From positions 62,001 through 126,000 of the forward strand of contig NZ_NGKA01000005.1 of NCBI RefSeq assembly GCF_003987645.1: a stretch of 64,000 bases of DNA, given 5' to 3'. Each line of letters starts with the position of its first letter. The first letter of the stretch is position 1. This document shows positions 39,012 to 48,008 of this stretch, in pieces. The translations under genes were made by a program, and so were the position numbers. The DNA is from Vagococcus elongatus. GTDB lineage: Bacteria; Bacillota; Bacilli; Lactobacillales; Vagococcaceae. Below the pieces are notes generated by a model. The model was not told where the DNA came from. It saw only the letters and a list, made by a program, of their open reading frames with translations, and did no database searches.

Positions 39012-39536
39012 ATGGAGAAATCAAATGTGAAAAAATATGATTGGTATTCGCAGCAGTGGGGGCAGCCAACCAGAGATGCGCAAATGCTTTTTCTATTATT
39101 AACAGTGGGCGTCTTTCAAGCAGGCTTGAGCTGGAAAGCGGCGGCAAGTAAACGGGAAGTCTTTTTAAAACATTTTTGCAACATGGATTATCAAAAAGTT
39201 GCCGGATTTTTTGAGGAAGATGTTGATAGGATTGCTGAAGATCCGGAAATGATTCGAAATAAAAGAAAAATCCGTGCCGTGATCCAAAATGCAAGGGCTA
39301 TTGTGATGTTGGAAAAAGAAGGGGTAAGTTTTGCTGATTACTTATGGGATTTCGTTGGCGATGTGGCCTTAGTAAAGCACTATGAAACTTTGGATGACAT
39401 ATCGAATACACTGCCAGAGGGAAGGCGGATTGCCAAAGACATGAAGAACAGAGGGTTCACCTTTGTCGGCCCAGTGGTCACTACGATATTTTTAAAGGCC
39501 GCCGGCATCGTTCAAGATGCCATCTGGTCTGAGTGA
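39012..39536 (+). CDS. DNA-3-methyladenine glycosylase I-like protein lacking key Tag residues
   Basis: A 174-residue protein with the Tag fold signature: the QAGLSWKAAASKREVFLKHF segment, then EDPEMIRNKRKIRAVIQNARA and RGFTFVGPVV, clearly collinear with E. coli Tag. By eye the lesion-contact residues differ: Tyr16 to Trp11, Glu38 to Gly33; Trp46 is kept (Trp41). The zinc-snap ligands Cys4, His17, His175 and Cys179 are all missing; the C-terminus stops at AAGIVQDAIWSE before the last two. It may be a divergent glycosylase with another substrate or a non-catalytic relative. The start ATG 39012 follows AGGGAATGGG; it stands alone. Confidence 0.82.
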   Translation: MEKSNVKKYDWYSQQWGQPTRDAQMLFLLLTVGVFQAGLSWKAAASKREVFLKHFCNMDYQKVAGFFEEDVDRIAEDPEMIRNKRKIRAVIQNARAIVMLEKEGVSFADYLWDFVGDVALVKHYETLDDISNTLPEGRRIAKDMKNRGFTFVGPVVTTIFLKAAGIVQDAIWSE

Positions 39537-39560
39537 CGAACAGCCTTAGATCTTAATAAT

Positions 39561-39573
39561 CGTCAAAATGACG
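39561..39573. promoter_or_regulatory. Dyad upstream of the response regulator gene
   Basis: CGTCA-AAA-TGACG, a perfect 5+5 inverted repeat 73 bases before the regulator start. A near-identical dyad precedes the ABC transporter genes (41235), suggesting a shared regulator site. Confidence 0.5.
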
Positions 39574-39645
39574 AGGATATTTTACTTTTAGACAGTACAA
39601 AAAATAACTAGAGAGCACAAAAAATAAATAAAGGAATAAAAAAAT

Positions 39646-40320
39646 ATGGGGAAAATTTTATTAGTGGAAGATGATGTGTCTTTAAGGAAAGGGATTATCT
39701 ACGGTCTCGCCTTAAAAGACTTTGAAATCATTGAATGCGGGACGCTGAAAGAAGCAAAAGAGCAATTAAACTCTGACCTTTTCCAGTTGCTTTTACTGGA
39801 TGTGAATTTACCAGACGGCAGCGGTTTTGACTTGTGCGAGGATGTCAGACGGACTTCCTCAGTACCGATTATTCTTCTGACGGCAAGAGATTTGGAAATG
39901 GATATAGTGACAGGATTGGGTCTGGGAGCCGATGACTATATCACAAAACCTTTCAGCTTGACGATTTTGAGGGCAAGAGTTGAAGCGATTTTAAGAAGAA
40001 GTGACCTTCAACAGCGAAAATTTTATCAATTTTCGGAGCTGATGTTTGATTTTGAAAATCTAACTTTCAGCAAGAACGGGCAACCACTGGCGTTGACCAA
40101 AAATGACATCAAACTGTTGAAAGTATTTTGTGCCAATCCTAATCGAACACTGGAACGACATTATTTGGAAGAATTGTTGTGGTCAATCGACTCAGATTTT
40201 ATCGACGAAAATGCCTTATCTGTCACAGTGAAACGTTTGCGTGATAAATTAGGCGGTAATTCAGATATTTCAATCAAAACTGTTTATGGAATCGGTTATC
40301 GTTGGGAGGTAAAAATATAA
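39646..40320 (+). CDS. OmpR-family response regulator
   Basis: A 224-residue two-domain regulator. The receiver (1-115) has the acidic pair in LLVEDD, the phospho-acceptor Asp52 in LLLLDVNLPDG, the LTARD threonine and the ITKPF lysine. The winged-helix domain (about 128-222) ends in the usual VKRLRDKLGGN...IKTVYGIGYRWE. It is followed by a sensorless kinase (ATG overlapping by one base) and an ABC transporter, the layout of peptide-sensing, transporter-linked systems. Autoregulation through the dyad at 39561 is inferred. Confidence 0.94.
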   Translation: MGKILLVEDDVSLRKGIIYGLALKDFEIIECGTLKEAKEQLNSDLFQLLLLDVNLPDGSGFDLCEDVRRTSSVPIILLTARDLEMDIVTGLGLGADDYITKPFSLTILRARVEAILRRSDLQQRKFYQFSELMFDFENLTFSKNGQPLALTKNDIKLLKVFCANPNRTLERHYLEELLWSIDSDFIDENALSVTVKRLRDKLGGNSDISIKTVYGIGYRWEVKI

Positions 40321-41231
40321 TGGGCACAATGCTGATGATTTTAATCATAATAGTTTCTCTGGCGATATGTATCAGGAGCCGCTATTTATCAATTCAAGCG
40401 CAACGTACCTTGGATACTTTTAACCACCAGCTGGATGAAGCACTAAAGGGAAATTTAGTGGAAGTATCTTACGATGAACACTATATTTCACAAATTGGAG
40501 AAAAAATCAACCGTTTTCTTTCCATGACTTCTTTTCAACAAGAAAAAAACCAAGAGGAAAAGGATGGGGTCAAGGAGTTAGTCTCCAATATCTCTCACCA
40601 AACCAAAACCCCGCTGGCTAATTTGACTATTTACAGCCAATTGTTATTAGAGCAGCCTTTGCCAAAAGAGGCTGAAATGTTTGCAAATGAAATTCAGACA
40701 CATACCAATAAAATGTCTTTTCTAGTAGAACGTTTGATGAAAACCTCTTATATGGAAAATAATTTAATTAACATTCACAAGGAAAAAATTTCTGTCAAAC
40801 AACTGTTAGAAGAGTCTCTGTCATCCGTTGCTCTTCAAGGGCAATCAAAAAATCTTTCCTTTGTTGGTCAGACGGCTATTACCAATGAAATTTTTTGTGA
40901 TAGAAGGTGGACTTTAGAAGCGTTGAATAATGTCTTAGATAATGCAGTCAAATATTCTCCTTCTCATGGGACGGTTTCTTTTTCCTGTGAACAGCAAGAA
41001 TTTTTCACCAAGATCACTATCAGAGATGAAGGCGAAGGAATACCAGAAGGAGAGCAAGCGCAAATTTTCAAGCGGTTCTTCCGCGGCAAGGGCAGTCTGG
41101 GAAAAGAAGGACTGGGTATCGGGTTATTTTTGGTGAGAAAAATCATGGAAGAACAAAATGGTTTTGTAAAAGTCAGCACTCCAAGTACAGGCGGTGCTGA
41201 ATTCTCTTTATTTTTCCCTAGAGAAAGTTAA
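40320..41231 (+). CDS. Sensor histidine kinase without extracellular sensor domain
   Basis: A 303-residue kinase with one N-terminal membrane helix (about 3-20) and almost nothing outside the cell. HisKA has the phospho-acceptor His93 in NISHQTKTPLANL. The HATPase part has N-box ALNNVLDNAVKYS, DEGEGIPEG, FKRFFRGKGS and GLGIGLFLVRKIM. ATG 40320 shares a base with the regulator stop and has GGGAGGT upstream. With no sensor domain it probably receives its signal through the adjacent FtsX-type transporter, as in BceS-like systems; this is inference. Confidence 0.92.
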   Translation: MGTMLMILIIIVSLAICIRSRYLSIQAQRTLDTFNHQLDEALKGNLVEVSYDEHYISQIGEKINRFLSMTSFQQEKNQEEKDGVKELVSNISHQTKTPLANLTIYSQLLLEQPLPKEAEMFANEIQTHTNKMSFLVERLMKTSYMENNLINIHKEKISVKQLLEESLSSVALQGQSKNLSFVGQTAITNEIFCDRRWTLEALNNVLDNAVKYSPSHGTVSFSCEQQEFFTKITIRDEGEGIPEGEQAQIFKRFFRGKGSLGKEGLGIGLFLVRKIMEEQNGFVKVSTPSTGGAEFSLFFPRES

Positions 41232-41234
41232 TTC

Positions 41235-41250
41235 TGTCAAAAATGACAGA
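41235..41250. promoter_or_regulatory. Dyad upstream of the ABC transporter genes
   Basis: CTGTCA-AAAA-TGACAG, a perfect 6+6 inverted repeat starting four bases after the kinase stop. It shares GTCA-A(3/4)-TGAC with the dyad at 39561 and is a good candidate for the response regulator's binding site. Confidence 0.55.
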
Positions 41251-41311
41251 TTTGAGACAGAGAGCTGATAGATTTGCCTGCTATGATCAACTGTATAAAG
41301 GAGGGAAAACT

Positions 41312-41983
41312 ATGAAAAGTTTGAGAGCAGAAAATTTGAAAAAATATTATGGGGCAGGCAATAACCTAGTGAAAGCTCTGGACGGTATTTCTTTTTCAGT
41401 TGATGCAGGTGAATTTGTAGCTGTCGTGGGGACATCAGGAAGCGGAAAATCTACATTACTCCATATGCTGGGAGGTTTGGATACATTAACAGAAGGGAAA
41501 GTCTGGATTGAACATCAGGATATATCGCAGCTTTCAAAAGATGAATTGACAATTTTCCGGCGCAGGAAAATAGGCTTTGTATTTCAAAGCTTCAATCTTT
41601 TACCTTTACAAAATGTCTATGAAAATATCGTTTTACCGATTCAACTAGATGGACAAAAAGTTGATGAAGAATATATCCAACTGATTTTAGAGACACTTGG
41701 CTTGGCGGATAAAAAATTTGAGATGCCTAATAATTTATCTGGCGGGCAACAACAGCGGGTGGCAATTGCCAGAGCATTGGCAGCAAAACCAGCCATTATT
41801 TTAGCAGACGAACCCACTGGGAATCTGGACAGCAAAACTGCGCTAGACGTTTTAGGTTTGTTAAAATTTACGAGTAAAAAATGGCATCAGACGATTGTGA
41901 TGATTACACACAATGATGATTTTGCCCAGCTGGCAGACCGTATCATTCGTCTCGAAGATGGCAAACTGTTGGGGGATGACTGA
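41312..41983 (+). CDS. ABC transporter ATP-binding protein (LolD/BceA type)
   Basis: A 223-residue ATPase. Walker A GTSGSGKST is at 40-48, the signature is [17 protein letters not shown], Walker B IILADEPTGNLDSKTA, and the switch histidine is in MITHNDDFAQLADR. The start MKSLRAENLKKYYGAG follows AAAGGAGGG; the frame extends upstream to 41243 without a site and across the dyad. It pairs with the FtsX-type permease next to it. The class normally moves or extracts hydrophobic peptides rather than importing nutrients. Confidence 0.94.
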   Translation: MKSLRAENLKKYYGAGNNLVKALDGISFSVDAGEFVAVVGTSGSGKSTLLHMLGGLDTLTEGKVWIEHQDISQLSKDELTIFRRRKIGFVFQSFNLLPLQNVYENIVLPIQLDGQKVDEEYIQLILETLGLADKKFEMPNNLSGGQQQRVAIARALAAKPAIILADEPTGNLDSKTALDVLGLLKFTSKKWHQTIVMITHNDDFAQLADRIIRLEDGKLLGDD

Positions 41984-41984
41984 G

Positions 41985-44459
41985 ATGCTGAAAGTAAATA
42001 ATCGTAAAGTTATCAAACGTCTAGCTAGAACTCAAATGAAACAGCAGCCATTAAAAAATCGGTTGCTCGTGTTGGCGGTGGCTCTTGCCACAATGATGTT
42101 AGTCGCTGTATTTAGTATCGGCATCAATTACTACACCGTTTTAAATCAACGGAATTTATCAATGTACGGCAGCGATTATAACGGTATGCTGACGGGACCT
42201 ACCGAAGAACAAATCAATGTTGTTAAAGAGATGAAAAAAGTAAAAACAGTGGGGATGGCTGTGGGGAGTGTCACCGTGGCAGAATATGAAGGAATCGCCG
42301 TTGGCACGAGCCTTGTTTGGGCAGATGAGAACCATTGGCAGGAACAACTCCAGCCAGTGTTTATCCATTTGGTGGGTTCTTATCCGCAAAAAAAAGAGGA
42401 AGTCATGCTCTCAGAAAAAGCATTGAAAAAAATGGGAGTCACTCAGCCAGAAGTCGGGATGGTCCTGCCAATGTCTTTGGCCTATTATGATGGACTCAGG
42501 GATGAAGAAATGATACTCTCCGGTTATTTTAATGATTATTCTGGAAAAAATCGGGGATTTATTTCAAAAACATTTTATCAACAGTCGGGTATCAAGTCTG
42601 ACGATTTGGACAGGAGTCGTCTGTATATCAATTTCTCCACCCCTTTTATCAGTGAACAAGAGGAAGCAGAAATGGAAGAATCCCTAAAGCTGAATAAATA
42701 TCAACATTTTTTTGCTGACACTGAAATGGGCGACATGTTGTTTAAAGTAGCGGTGTCCGTCATTGCCATCGCTGGTGTCATCATGATCAGCGGTTACTTG
42801 CTGATTTATAATATCGTGTATATATCTTTAAGAAAAGAAGTACTGTATTTCGGTTTGCTAAAAACTATTGGGACTACTAGCAGACAAATTCGAGAAATCG
42901 TCTTTAGACAAATCATTCTGTTGTCAATGATAGGGATTCCAGCTGGCTTAATACTGGGAGCAGGGATTTCCAACTATTTGATACCAAAACTGGTTGTTAC
43001 CATGATTCCGGGAGTGGTGAGTTTTCGCGGGGAGTTTCAGCCTGTCATTTATGTTCTGGCCGGATTTTTCAGCTTGCTGACGATTTTTATCAGTGTGGCC
43101 AAGCCGGCAAAATCAATCGCGCAGATGTCACCGGTCGAGGCGGTAAAGCAAGAGGACATGGGTGTAAAACAATCTAATAAAAGCAAGACTGGCAGCAGTA
43201 TCCGGGGAATGGCATGGCGTAATGTTTTTCGTAACAAAAAACAGGCAATACTGGTTTTTCTCTCATTATTTATCGGAATGACCTCTTTCACGGTAGTTTC
43301 ATCGATCATAAAAAATAATAACGCTAAAAAGATCTTGGAAGCGCTGGAGGTTTCTGATATGGAGCTGCTCAATCGCAGCTCGGGCGATGATAATCAGGTT
43401 CAAGTATTTTCGAAAGACTTTATTTCTCAAATTGAATCAATAAAGGGAGTAAAAGCTGTTCACCCGGTGAGCGCACTTAATATTGATATAACAAAACCCC
43501 ATGAGCAATTTTCAGCGTATTTAAAACCAGAATTTGAGATGGCTTACGGGGTGGATTATGAAAAAGAAGGACGGCAGATGATGATTGATAGACCTGAGAA
43601 CTTTTTCGGGACCCTTGTCGGTCTTGACAGCCAGCAGTTTCAGCAAATGAAGAAAAAATTTCAATTGACCATTTCTGAAAAAGAGTTTCATGAAGGCAGA
43701 GTGGGAGTAATCGCCCGTACACTAGAACATAATTATCAGGGGCTAAAAGCGTTAGAAAACCAGAGGATAGACTATCGTTTTGAAAATAGACTTCTGGAAA
43801 TCAACATTGACTATGTCACAAAGCCCTTTGAACTTTTTGATTCCATCCAATACAACGGCTTTTTCCCTGAGATTTATGTTTCTAATCAATATTTAGACCG
43901 TTTGACAGGTTCAGAAACTTTTGTGGATCATCTAGTCATAGATTATCAGCAAGCCTATGATCAGGAAACGGACTTAGAAATCTTATCCATGATCAAAGAG
44001 AATAAGCATATTGACCATGAATCAAAAATCGAACGCTATGAAAATATGAAGGAATCAGAAAATCAGCTCTTGATCATGGGTACGGTCATTGCTTTCGTTT
44101 TAGCTCTTCTGGGTTTGCTGAACTATATCAACGTATTGTCTACAAGTATATTTAGCCGGTCAAAAGATTTAGCGGTTTTGAGCAGCATCGGCATGACCAC
44201 TCAGCAAATCAAAAAAATGCTTCTGCACGAGGGGATGATTTATGCTGGTATTTCGCTGCTCTTCTCGGTCATTGTGGGAAATAGTTTGAGTTACCTGATT
44301 TTTTCCCTGACCAATGTGTACGAGATAACCTATGAAGCACCATTGACCATGTTGCTGCTACTTTATTTTTTTGCGGCATGGATTTGTCTCTTTTTGCCCA
44401 ACCTAGTCTACCGTTTCATTCATCGGGACAGTGTGGTAGACCAGCTGAGAAACAACTAA
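41985..44459 (+). CDS. FtsX-type ABC transporter permease
   Basis: An 824-residue permease with two FtsX repeats. Each has an N-terminal membrane helix (about 30-50 and 420-440), an extracellular domain, and a helix bundle (about 255-395 and 695-800). The cytoplasmic coupling loops are ISLRKEVLYFGLLKTIGTTSRQI and SRSKDLAVLSSIGMTTQQI. It is a MacB/BceB relative without the long single BceB loop. Start ATG 41985 is one base after the ATPase stop; GGGGG lies upstream. With the ATPase and the kinase/regulator it likely gives peptide-antibiotic sensing or resistance (inference). Confidence 0.9.
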   Translation: MLKVNNRKVIKRLARTQMKQQPLKNRLLVLAVALATMMLVAVFSIGINYYTVLNQRNLSMYGSDYNGMLTGPTEEQINVVKEMKKVKTVGMAVGSVTVAEYEGIAVGTSLVWADENHWQEQLQPVFIHLVGSYPQKKEEVMLSEKALKKMGVTQPEVGMVLPMSLAYYDGLRDEEMILSGYFNDYSGKNRGFISKTFYQQSGIKSDDLDRSRLYINFSTPFISEQEEAEMEESLKLNKYQHFFADTEMGDMLFKVAVSVIAIAGVIMISGYLLIYNIVYISLRKEVLYFGLLKTIGTTSRQIREIVFRQIILLSMIGIPAGLILGAGISNYLIPKLVVTMIPGVVSFRGEFQPVIYVLAGFFSLLTIFISVAKPAKSIAQMSPVEAVKQEDMGVKQSNKSKTGSSIRGMAWRNVFRNKKQAILVFLSLFIGMTSFTVVSSIIKNNNAKKILEALEVSDMELLNRSSGDDNQVQVFSKDFISQIESIKGVKAVHPVSALNIDITKPHEQFSAYLKPEFEMAYGVDYEKEGRQMMIDRPENFFGTLVGLDSQQFQQMKKKFQLTISEKEFHEGRVGVIARTLEHNYQGLKALENQRIDYRFENRLLEINIDYVTKPFELFDSIQYNGFFPEIYVSNQYLDRLTGSETFVDHLVIDYQQAYDQETDLEILSMIKENKHIDHESKIERYENMKESENQLLIMGTVIAFVLALLGLLNYINVLSTSIFSRSKDLAVLSSIGMTTQQIKKMLLHEGMIYAGISLLFSVIVGNSLSYLIFSLTNVYEITYEAPLTMLLLLYFFAAWICLFLPNLVYRFIHRDSVVDQLRNN

Positions 44460-44841
44460 AAAAGCTTGTCGTATCTTGGGCGAAGAAGACAACGTTAATA
44501 TCCACCACTATAGCTGTGAATAGATGGTGAGCGAAGACGTTTTTTTAAGAAATAAAAACTATCGATAACTTCAACTGCGAGAGCCGTTGAAGTTTTTTGT
44601 CGGGAAAAAAGTGGAAACAATTTTGTCTCTGGCATTGCCGCTCAAAGCTCACTCTATTGGTAACTGTCTAGATTTCAATTGACACGTGAAGGACATCATC
44701 GGAGGATATATTTTTAATGAGTGTAAATTACTGATTTGTCACTAGAATTTAATAGTCAATCTTAGAGTTTTTTTCTTGAAGGGGTTGACTAAAAAATATA
44801 AATTTGTTTAAGTAGATGAGTGGGGTAAAGGGGGAGCTTAG
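44460..44841. other. Intergenic region with a terminator
   Basis: A strong terminator lies at 44567-44599. The preceding 100 bases contain only short weak pairings; the region 44600-44841 holds a TTGACT (44785) that may be the -35 of the next gene with a poor -10. No gene is seen. Confidence 0.55.
44567..44599 (+). terminator. Rho-independent terminator of the ABC transporter unit
   Basis: AACTTCAAC (44567-44575) pairs with GTTGAAGTT (44586-44594) and is followed by a T-run. Confidence 0.8.
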
Positions 44842-45720
44842 ATGACAAAAGAAGGAAAAAAAATTATTTTTAACGTAATCAAGATTATGATCGGTTGTTT
44901 TGTTTTTGCGGTAGCGGTCAACATGTTCGCATTGCCGAACAAACTCGGTGAAGGCGGTGTGACAGGAATTACGATGATATTATACTACACACATAATATT
45001 TCACCCGCTGTGACTAATATCTTGTTCAATGCCGTCATATTAGTCATTGGTTGGAAGCTGCTAGATAAACAAACCATTTTGTATACAATACTTGCAGTGG
45101 GAATTTTATCCGTGTTTCTGAAATTTACTGAAGGACTTCAATTTGTAGCTGATGAAGGCATCGTTGCGGCAATAGCAGCCGGCGGTCTTATGGGATTAGG
45201 CATGGGATTTATTATGAAAGGAGAAGGAACCACTGCCGGTAGTATGATTTTAGCTAAAATCATGAATAAGTTTTTAGGTTGGAAAGTTAGTTATGCCTTG
45301 CTGTTTTTTGATATTATTGTTGTGATTACTTCTCTTTCTGTGATCGGGATCGAAAAGTTCTTGCTGACAATCGTTTCACTCATGATTTCCACTAAGGTGC
45401 TGGATTTTATTTTAGAAGGTTCTAATCCAAAGAAGACTGTCATGATTGTTTCAGATCATTACGAAGAGATAGCTTTAGCTATCGATCAAAAAATCAGTCG
45501 TGGAATTACGCTGCTAAATGGGGTCGGGTATTATAAAAGAGAGCCTAAAAAAATCTTGTACGTGGTGATTAGTCGTGATCAGCTGATGGCTATCCAAAAT
45601 TTGATTAACGATATAGATCCTTTGGCATTTGTGACGATCAGCGATGCACAAAGTGTCATAGGGGAAGGATTTACCCGAGAGATGTTTATTGATACAGAAG
45701 AAACCGGAGATAGTTACTAA
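44842..45720 (+). CDS. YitT-family membrane protein (DUF161 + DUF2179)
   Basis: A 292-residue protein. Five to six membrane helices span residues about 9-175, including the family start FAVAVNMFALPNKLGEGGVTGI and the glycine-rich GLMGLGMGFIMKGEGTTAGS. The C-terminal about 85 residues are the soluble DUF2179 domain (DQKISRGITLLNGVGYYKR, ITISDAQSVIGEGF-like end). YitT proteins are common in Firmicutes; their transport role is not settled. ATG 44842 follows AAAGGGGGAG. Confidence 0.9.
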   Translation: MTKEGKKIIFNVIKIMIGCFVFAVAVNMFALPNKLGEGGVTGITMILYYTHNISPAVTNILFNAVILVIGWKLLDKQTILYTILAVGILSVFLKFTEGLQFVADEGIVAAIAAGGLMGLGMGFIMKGEGTTAGSMILAKIMNKFLGWKVSYALLFFDIIVVITSLSVIGIEKFLLTIVSLMISTKVLDFILEGSNPKKTVMIVSDHYEEIALAIDQKISRGITLLNGVGYYKREPKKILYVVISRDQLMAIQNLINDIDPLAFVTISDAQSVIGEGFTREMFIDTEETGDSY

Positions 45721-45729
45721 AAAATTAAA

Positions 45730-45770
45730 AAACCACTTACTTTGACAAAATCAAAGTAAGTGGTTTAGTT
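45730..45770. terminator. Bidirectional terminator between YitT and gatD
   Basis: Perfect 16-bp arms 45730-45745 and 45751-45766 with loop CAAAA, flanked by A- and T-rich sequence. It serves the convergent genes ending at 45720 and 45788. Confidence 0.9.
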
Positions 45771-45787
45771 TTGATAAAAATTATGAG

Positions 45788-46477
45788 TTATTTCAACTCC
45801 AGCACAGATGAAAAATCTTCTTGGTATTTTTTTTCCAACATTATTTTCAGCAGTCTTTTCGCTAAATGTACATTTCGAGGCAATATAGGACCATGAAAAT
45901 AAGAACCAAACGTATTTTTAAAATGAACTCCTTCAGTCTGATCTTCTCCGTTGTTTCCAAACCCTTCCTGTACAATCCCTAGAGGCTGGATGCCTTTTCC
46001 TAGATAAGTCAAACCATTATGATTTTCAAATCCCACATATGTTTCATCAAATTCCTTGTTGTAAATTTTTATATCACCTATAAAGCGATGATTTTTCTGA
46101 CTGTCGGTGTGATAATCGATGGCAGAAATACCAGAGATTTTTTCACCATTTGCCCCTATGTAGTAATCTCCTAAAAGTTGAAAACCCCCACAGATGCCAA
46201 GGAAAACACCGTTGTTATGTATATAGTTTGTGAGGGACTCTTTTTTTGATTGTATATCTTTGGAGACGATAGATTGTTCGAAATCTTGGCCTCCTCCGAA
46301 AAGAACAAAATCATAGGCCGTTTGTTCAAACGCTTCATCTAAACTAATGACTTCATAAGTGAACGAGACACCGATTTTTTTGGCAAAATATTCTAAAATA
46401 AGTAAATTGCCGATGTCGCCATAAGTATTTAAAAGATTGCCATATAAGTGGCAGGCATGAATCGAATAATCGGTCAT
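45788..46477 (-). CDS. gatD: Lipid II glutamine amidotransferase subunit GatD
   Basis: A 229-residue class I glutamine amidotransferase of the CobB/CobQ type. The nucleophile Cys96 is in [12 protein letters not shown] and the histidine His195 in [12 protein letters not shown]; these match Cys94 and His189 of S. aureus GatD. It supplies ammonia to MurT for amidation of D-Glu in lipid II, needed for efficient peptidoglycan cross-linking. ATG 46477 follows GGAGGAATGTAAA and lies just after the murT stop; the frame's earlier ATG at 46495 is inside murT. Convergent with YitT. Confidence 0.94.
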   Translation of the reverse strand: MTDYSIHACHLYGNLLNTYGDIGNLLILEYFAKKIGVSFTYEVISLDEAFEQTAYDFVLFGGGQDFEQSIVSKDIQSKKESLTNYIHNNGVFLGICGGFQLLGDYYIGANGEKISGISAIDYHTDSQKNHRFIGDIKIYNKEFDETYVGFENHNGLTYLGKGIQPLGIVQEGFGNNGEDQTEGVHFKNTFGSYFHGPILPRNVHLAKRLLKIMLEKKYQEDFSSVLELK

Positions 46478-46478
46478 T

Positions 46479-47825
46479 TTACATTCCTCCGTCAATATAG
46501 CCTTGGGCAGCTAATTCTTTTCTTAATTGCAGAACTGCCGTATAAGTGGCTAGAATAAATACCCGGCCTGATGGGAGTTCTTTGATTGCCTCGACAACTT
46601 TGGGGATTTCTTTGATTTCTTTAAAATGATTCCCTTCCAGTCCCGCCACCTTTAGACGCAAGGCAATTTCTTCAGAACGTTCTCCCCCGGCGATGACATG
46701 AGGGATAGCCATATGGGCAAATTTTTCATAGTCGCCGTCCCAAATCCAGCTGACATCGATACCGTCAGCATAATTAGCATTAAGCAAATGAACTAACTGG
46801 AAGGGTTGGGGCGCAAGTGCGACCATATCAATAACTTGATTGAGTCCCACTGGATTTTTTACGAGAACCAACGTACATTCTTTGTCTCCAACGTGAATGA
46901 CTTCTTGTCGTCCAAATACTTTTTGGTCGCTGGAGAGTCCTTGACGGATTTTTTCAGGGGAGACTTGGTAATAGCTTCCAACCGCTGTTGCGGCTAGAGC
47001 ATTGTACACGTTATACAGACCGCCTACTTCAATGCGGTAAGATTCTCCGTCGATTTCAAATTCAGAATATGTATGGTCCATCCCTTTGAGTTTAGTCAGC
47101 TGATACGTTAGTTCCGGTCGTTTAAACCCGCAATGAGGGCAGTAGTATTTTCCCTGATTGCTATAAGTAATCATTTTGTATTGAAGAATGTGATGACATT
47201 TTGGACACAGCAATCCATCTGTGTTTGAATGAGGCGTGACTTCTTCATCAGGTTCGTGATCGAAGCCGTAATACACCCGCGGATTGCTGGTTTCTTTCGA
47301 ATTGAAAATCGGCAGGTCCCCATTGGCTAAAATTACAGCCTCTGGTGCCTTGGCTGCCCCATCTAAAATCATTTGGTAGGTCGTGTATATTTCTCCGTAA
47401 CGATCCATTTGATCGCGGAAAATATTGGTAAATAAAAACAAAGAAGGTTTGAAATAGCTGGTGACTTTGGCCAAGCTTGCTTCATCAATTTCCAGCACCG
47501 CAAACTTTTTTCCTTTTTGGTGTGTTTTGGCAGATAGAAATGTGGAAACGATGCCTTGAAGCATGTTGGCACCGGTCGTATTGGTCAGGACATTGTCATA
47601 GGCCTGTTTTAATATATTGACTGTTAAAGCGGTCGTCAAAGTTTTTCCATTGGTTCCTGTGACGACGACGACTTCATAATCTTTTGCAATCATGTCTAGA
47701 ATGTCCGGGTCAATTTTTAAAGCTAATTTTCCCGGCAGACTGCTGCCGCCTTTGGTAAAAGTTTTTAGAAACCACTGGCTTGATTTACCAACAGCGAGTG
47801 CTAACTGACTACGTAAACTCATCAT
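46479..47825 (-). CDS. murT: Lipid II isoglutaminyl synthase subunit MurT
   Basis: A 448-residue Mur-ligase-like protein. The ATP-binding loop is [13 protein letters not shown] (GTNGKT at 57-62), the middle domain carries an inserted Cys4 zinc ribbon (CPKCHHIL ... [11 protein letters not shown], about 205-235) that is diagnostic for MurT, and the C-terminal part is DUF1727. With GatD it turns D-Glu of lipid II into D-isoGln. There are two adjacent ATGs (47825 and 47822); AGGGGG lies upstream of both. murT and gatD are one operon. Confidence 0.95.
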   Translation of the reverse strand: MMSLRSQLALAVGKSSQWFLKTFTKGGSSLPGKLALKIDPDILDMIAKDYEVVVVTGTNGKTLTTALTVNILKQAYDNVLTNTTGANMLQGIVSTFLSAKTHQKGKKFAVLEIDEASLAKVTSYFKPSLFLFTNIFRDQMDRYGEIYTTYQMILDGAAKAPEAVILANGDLPIFNSKETSNPRVYYGFDHEPDEEVTPHSNTDGLLCPKCHHILQYKMITYSNQGKYYCPHCGFKRPELTYQLTKLKGMDHTYSEFEIDGESYRIEVGGLYNVYNALAATAVGSYYQVSPEKIRQGLSSDQKVFGRQEVIHVGDKECTLVLVKNPVGLNQVIDMVALAPQPFQLVHLLNANYADGIDVSWIWDGDYEKFAHMAIPHVIAGGERSEEIALRLKVAGLEGNHFKEIKEIPKVVEAIKELPSGRVFILATYTAVLQLRKELAAQGYIDGGM

Positions 47826-47873
47826 GAATCCCCCTAATATTTGTGAGAGTGTGCATCATTCAAAACAACATCT

Positions 47874-47900
47874 ATCATACCATATTCTTAAAACTGACAG
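47874..47900 (-). promoter_or_regulatory. Probable promoter of murT-gatD
   Basis: On the minus strand an extended -10, TGGTATGAT (TATGAT at 47874-47879), lies about 50 bases before murT; the -35 (CTGTCA, 47895-47900) is weak and closely spaced. Confidence 0.45.
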
Positions 47901-48008
47901 GTAATTCTTTAAACAAATTTATCAGATAGATATCCCTGAGTCCTAGACTGGGATTTAATTATTGTAAGAGAGTTTTTTCTCAATTTAATAAAAACATACT
48001 AAAGAGAG

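Noticed and set aside
44702-44732. Leader peptide MSVNY after GGAGG
   Set aside because: Only five codons, with no hairpin or repeat of codons to suggest attenuation.
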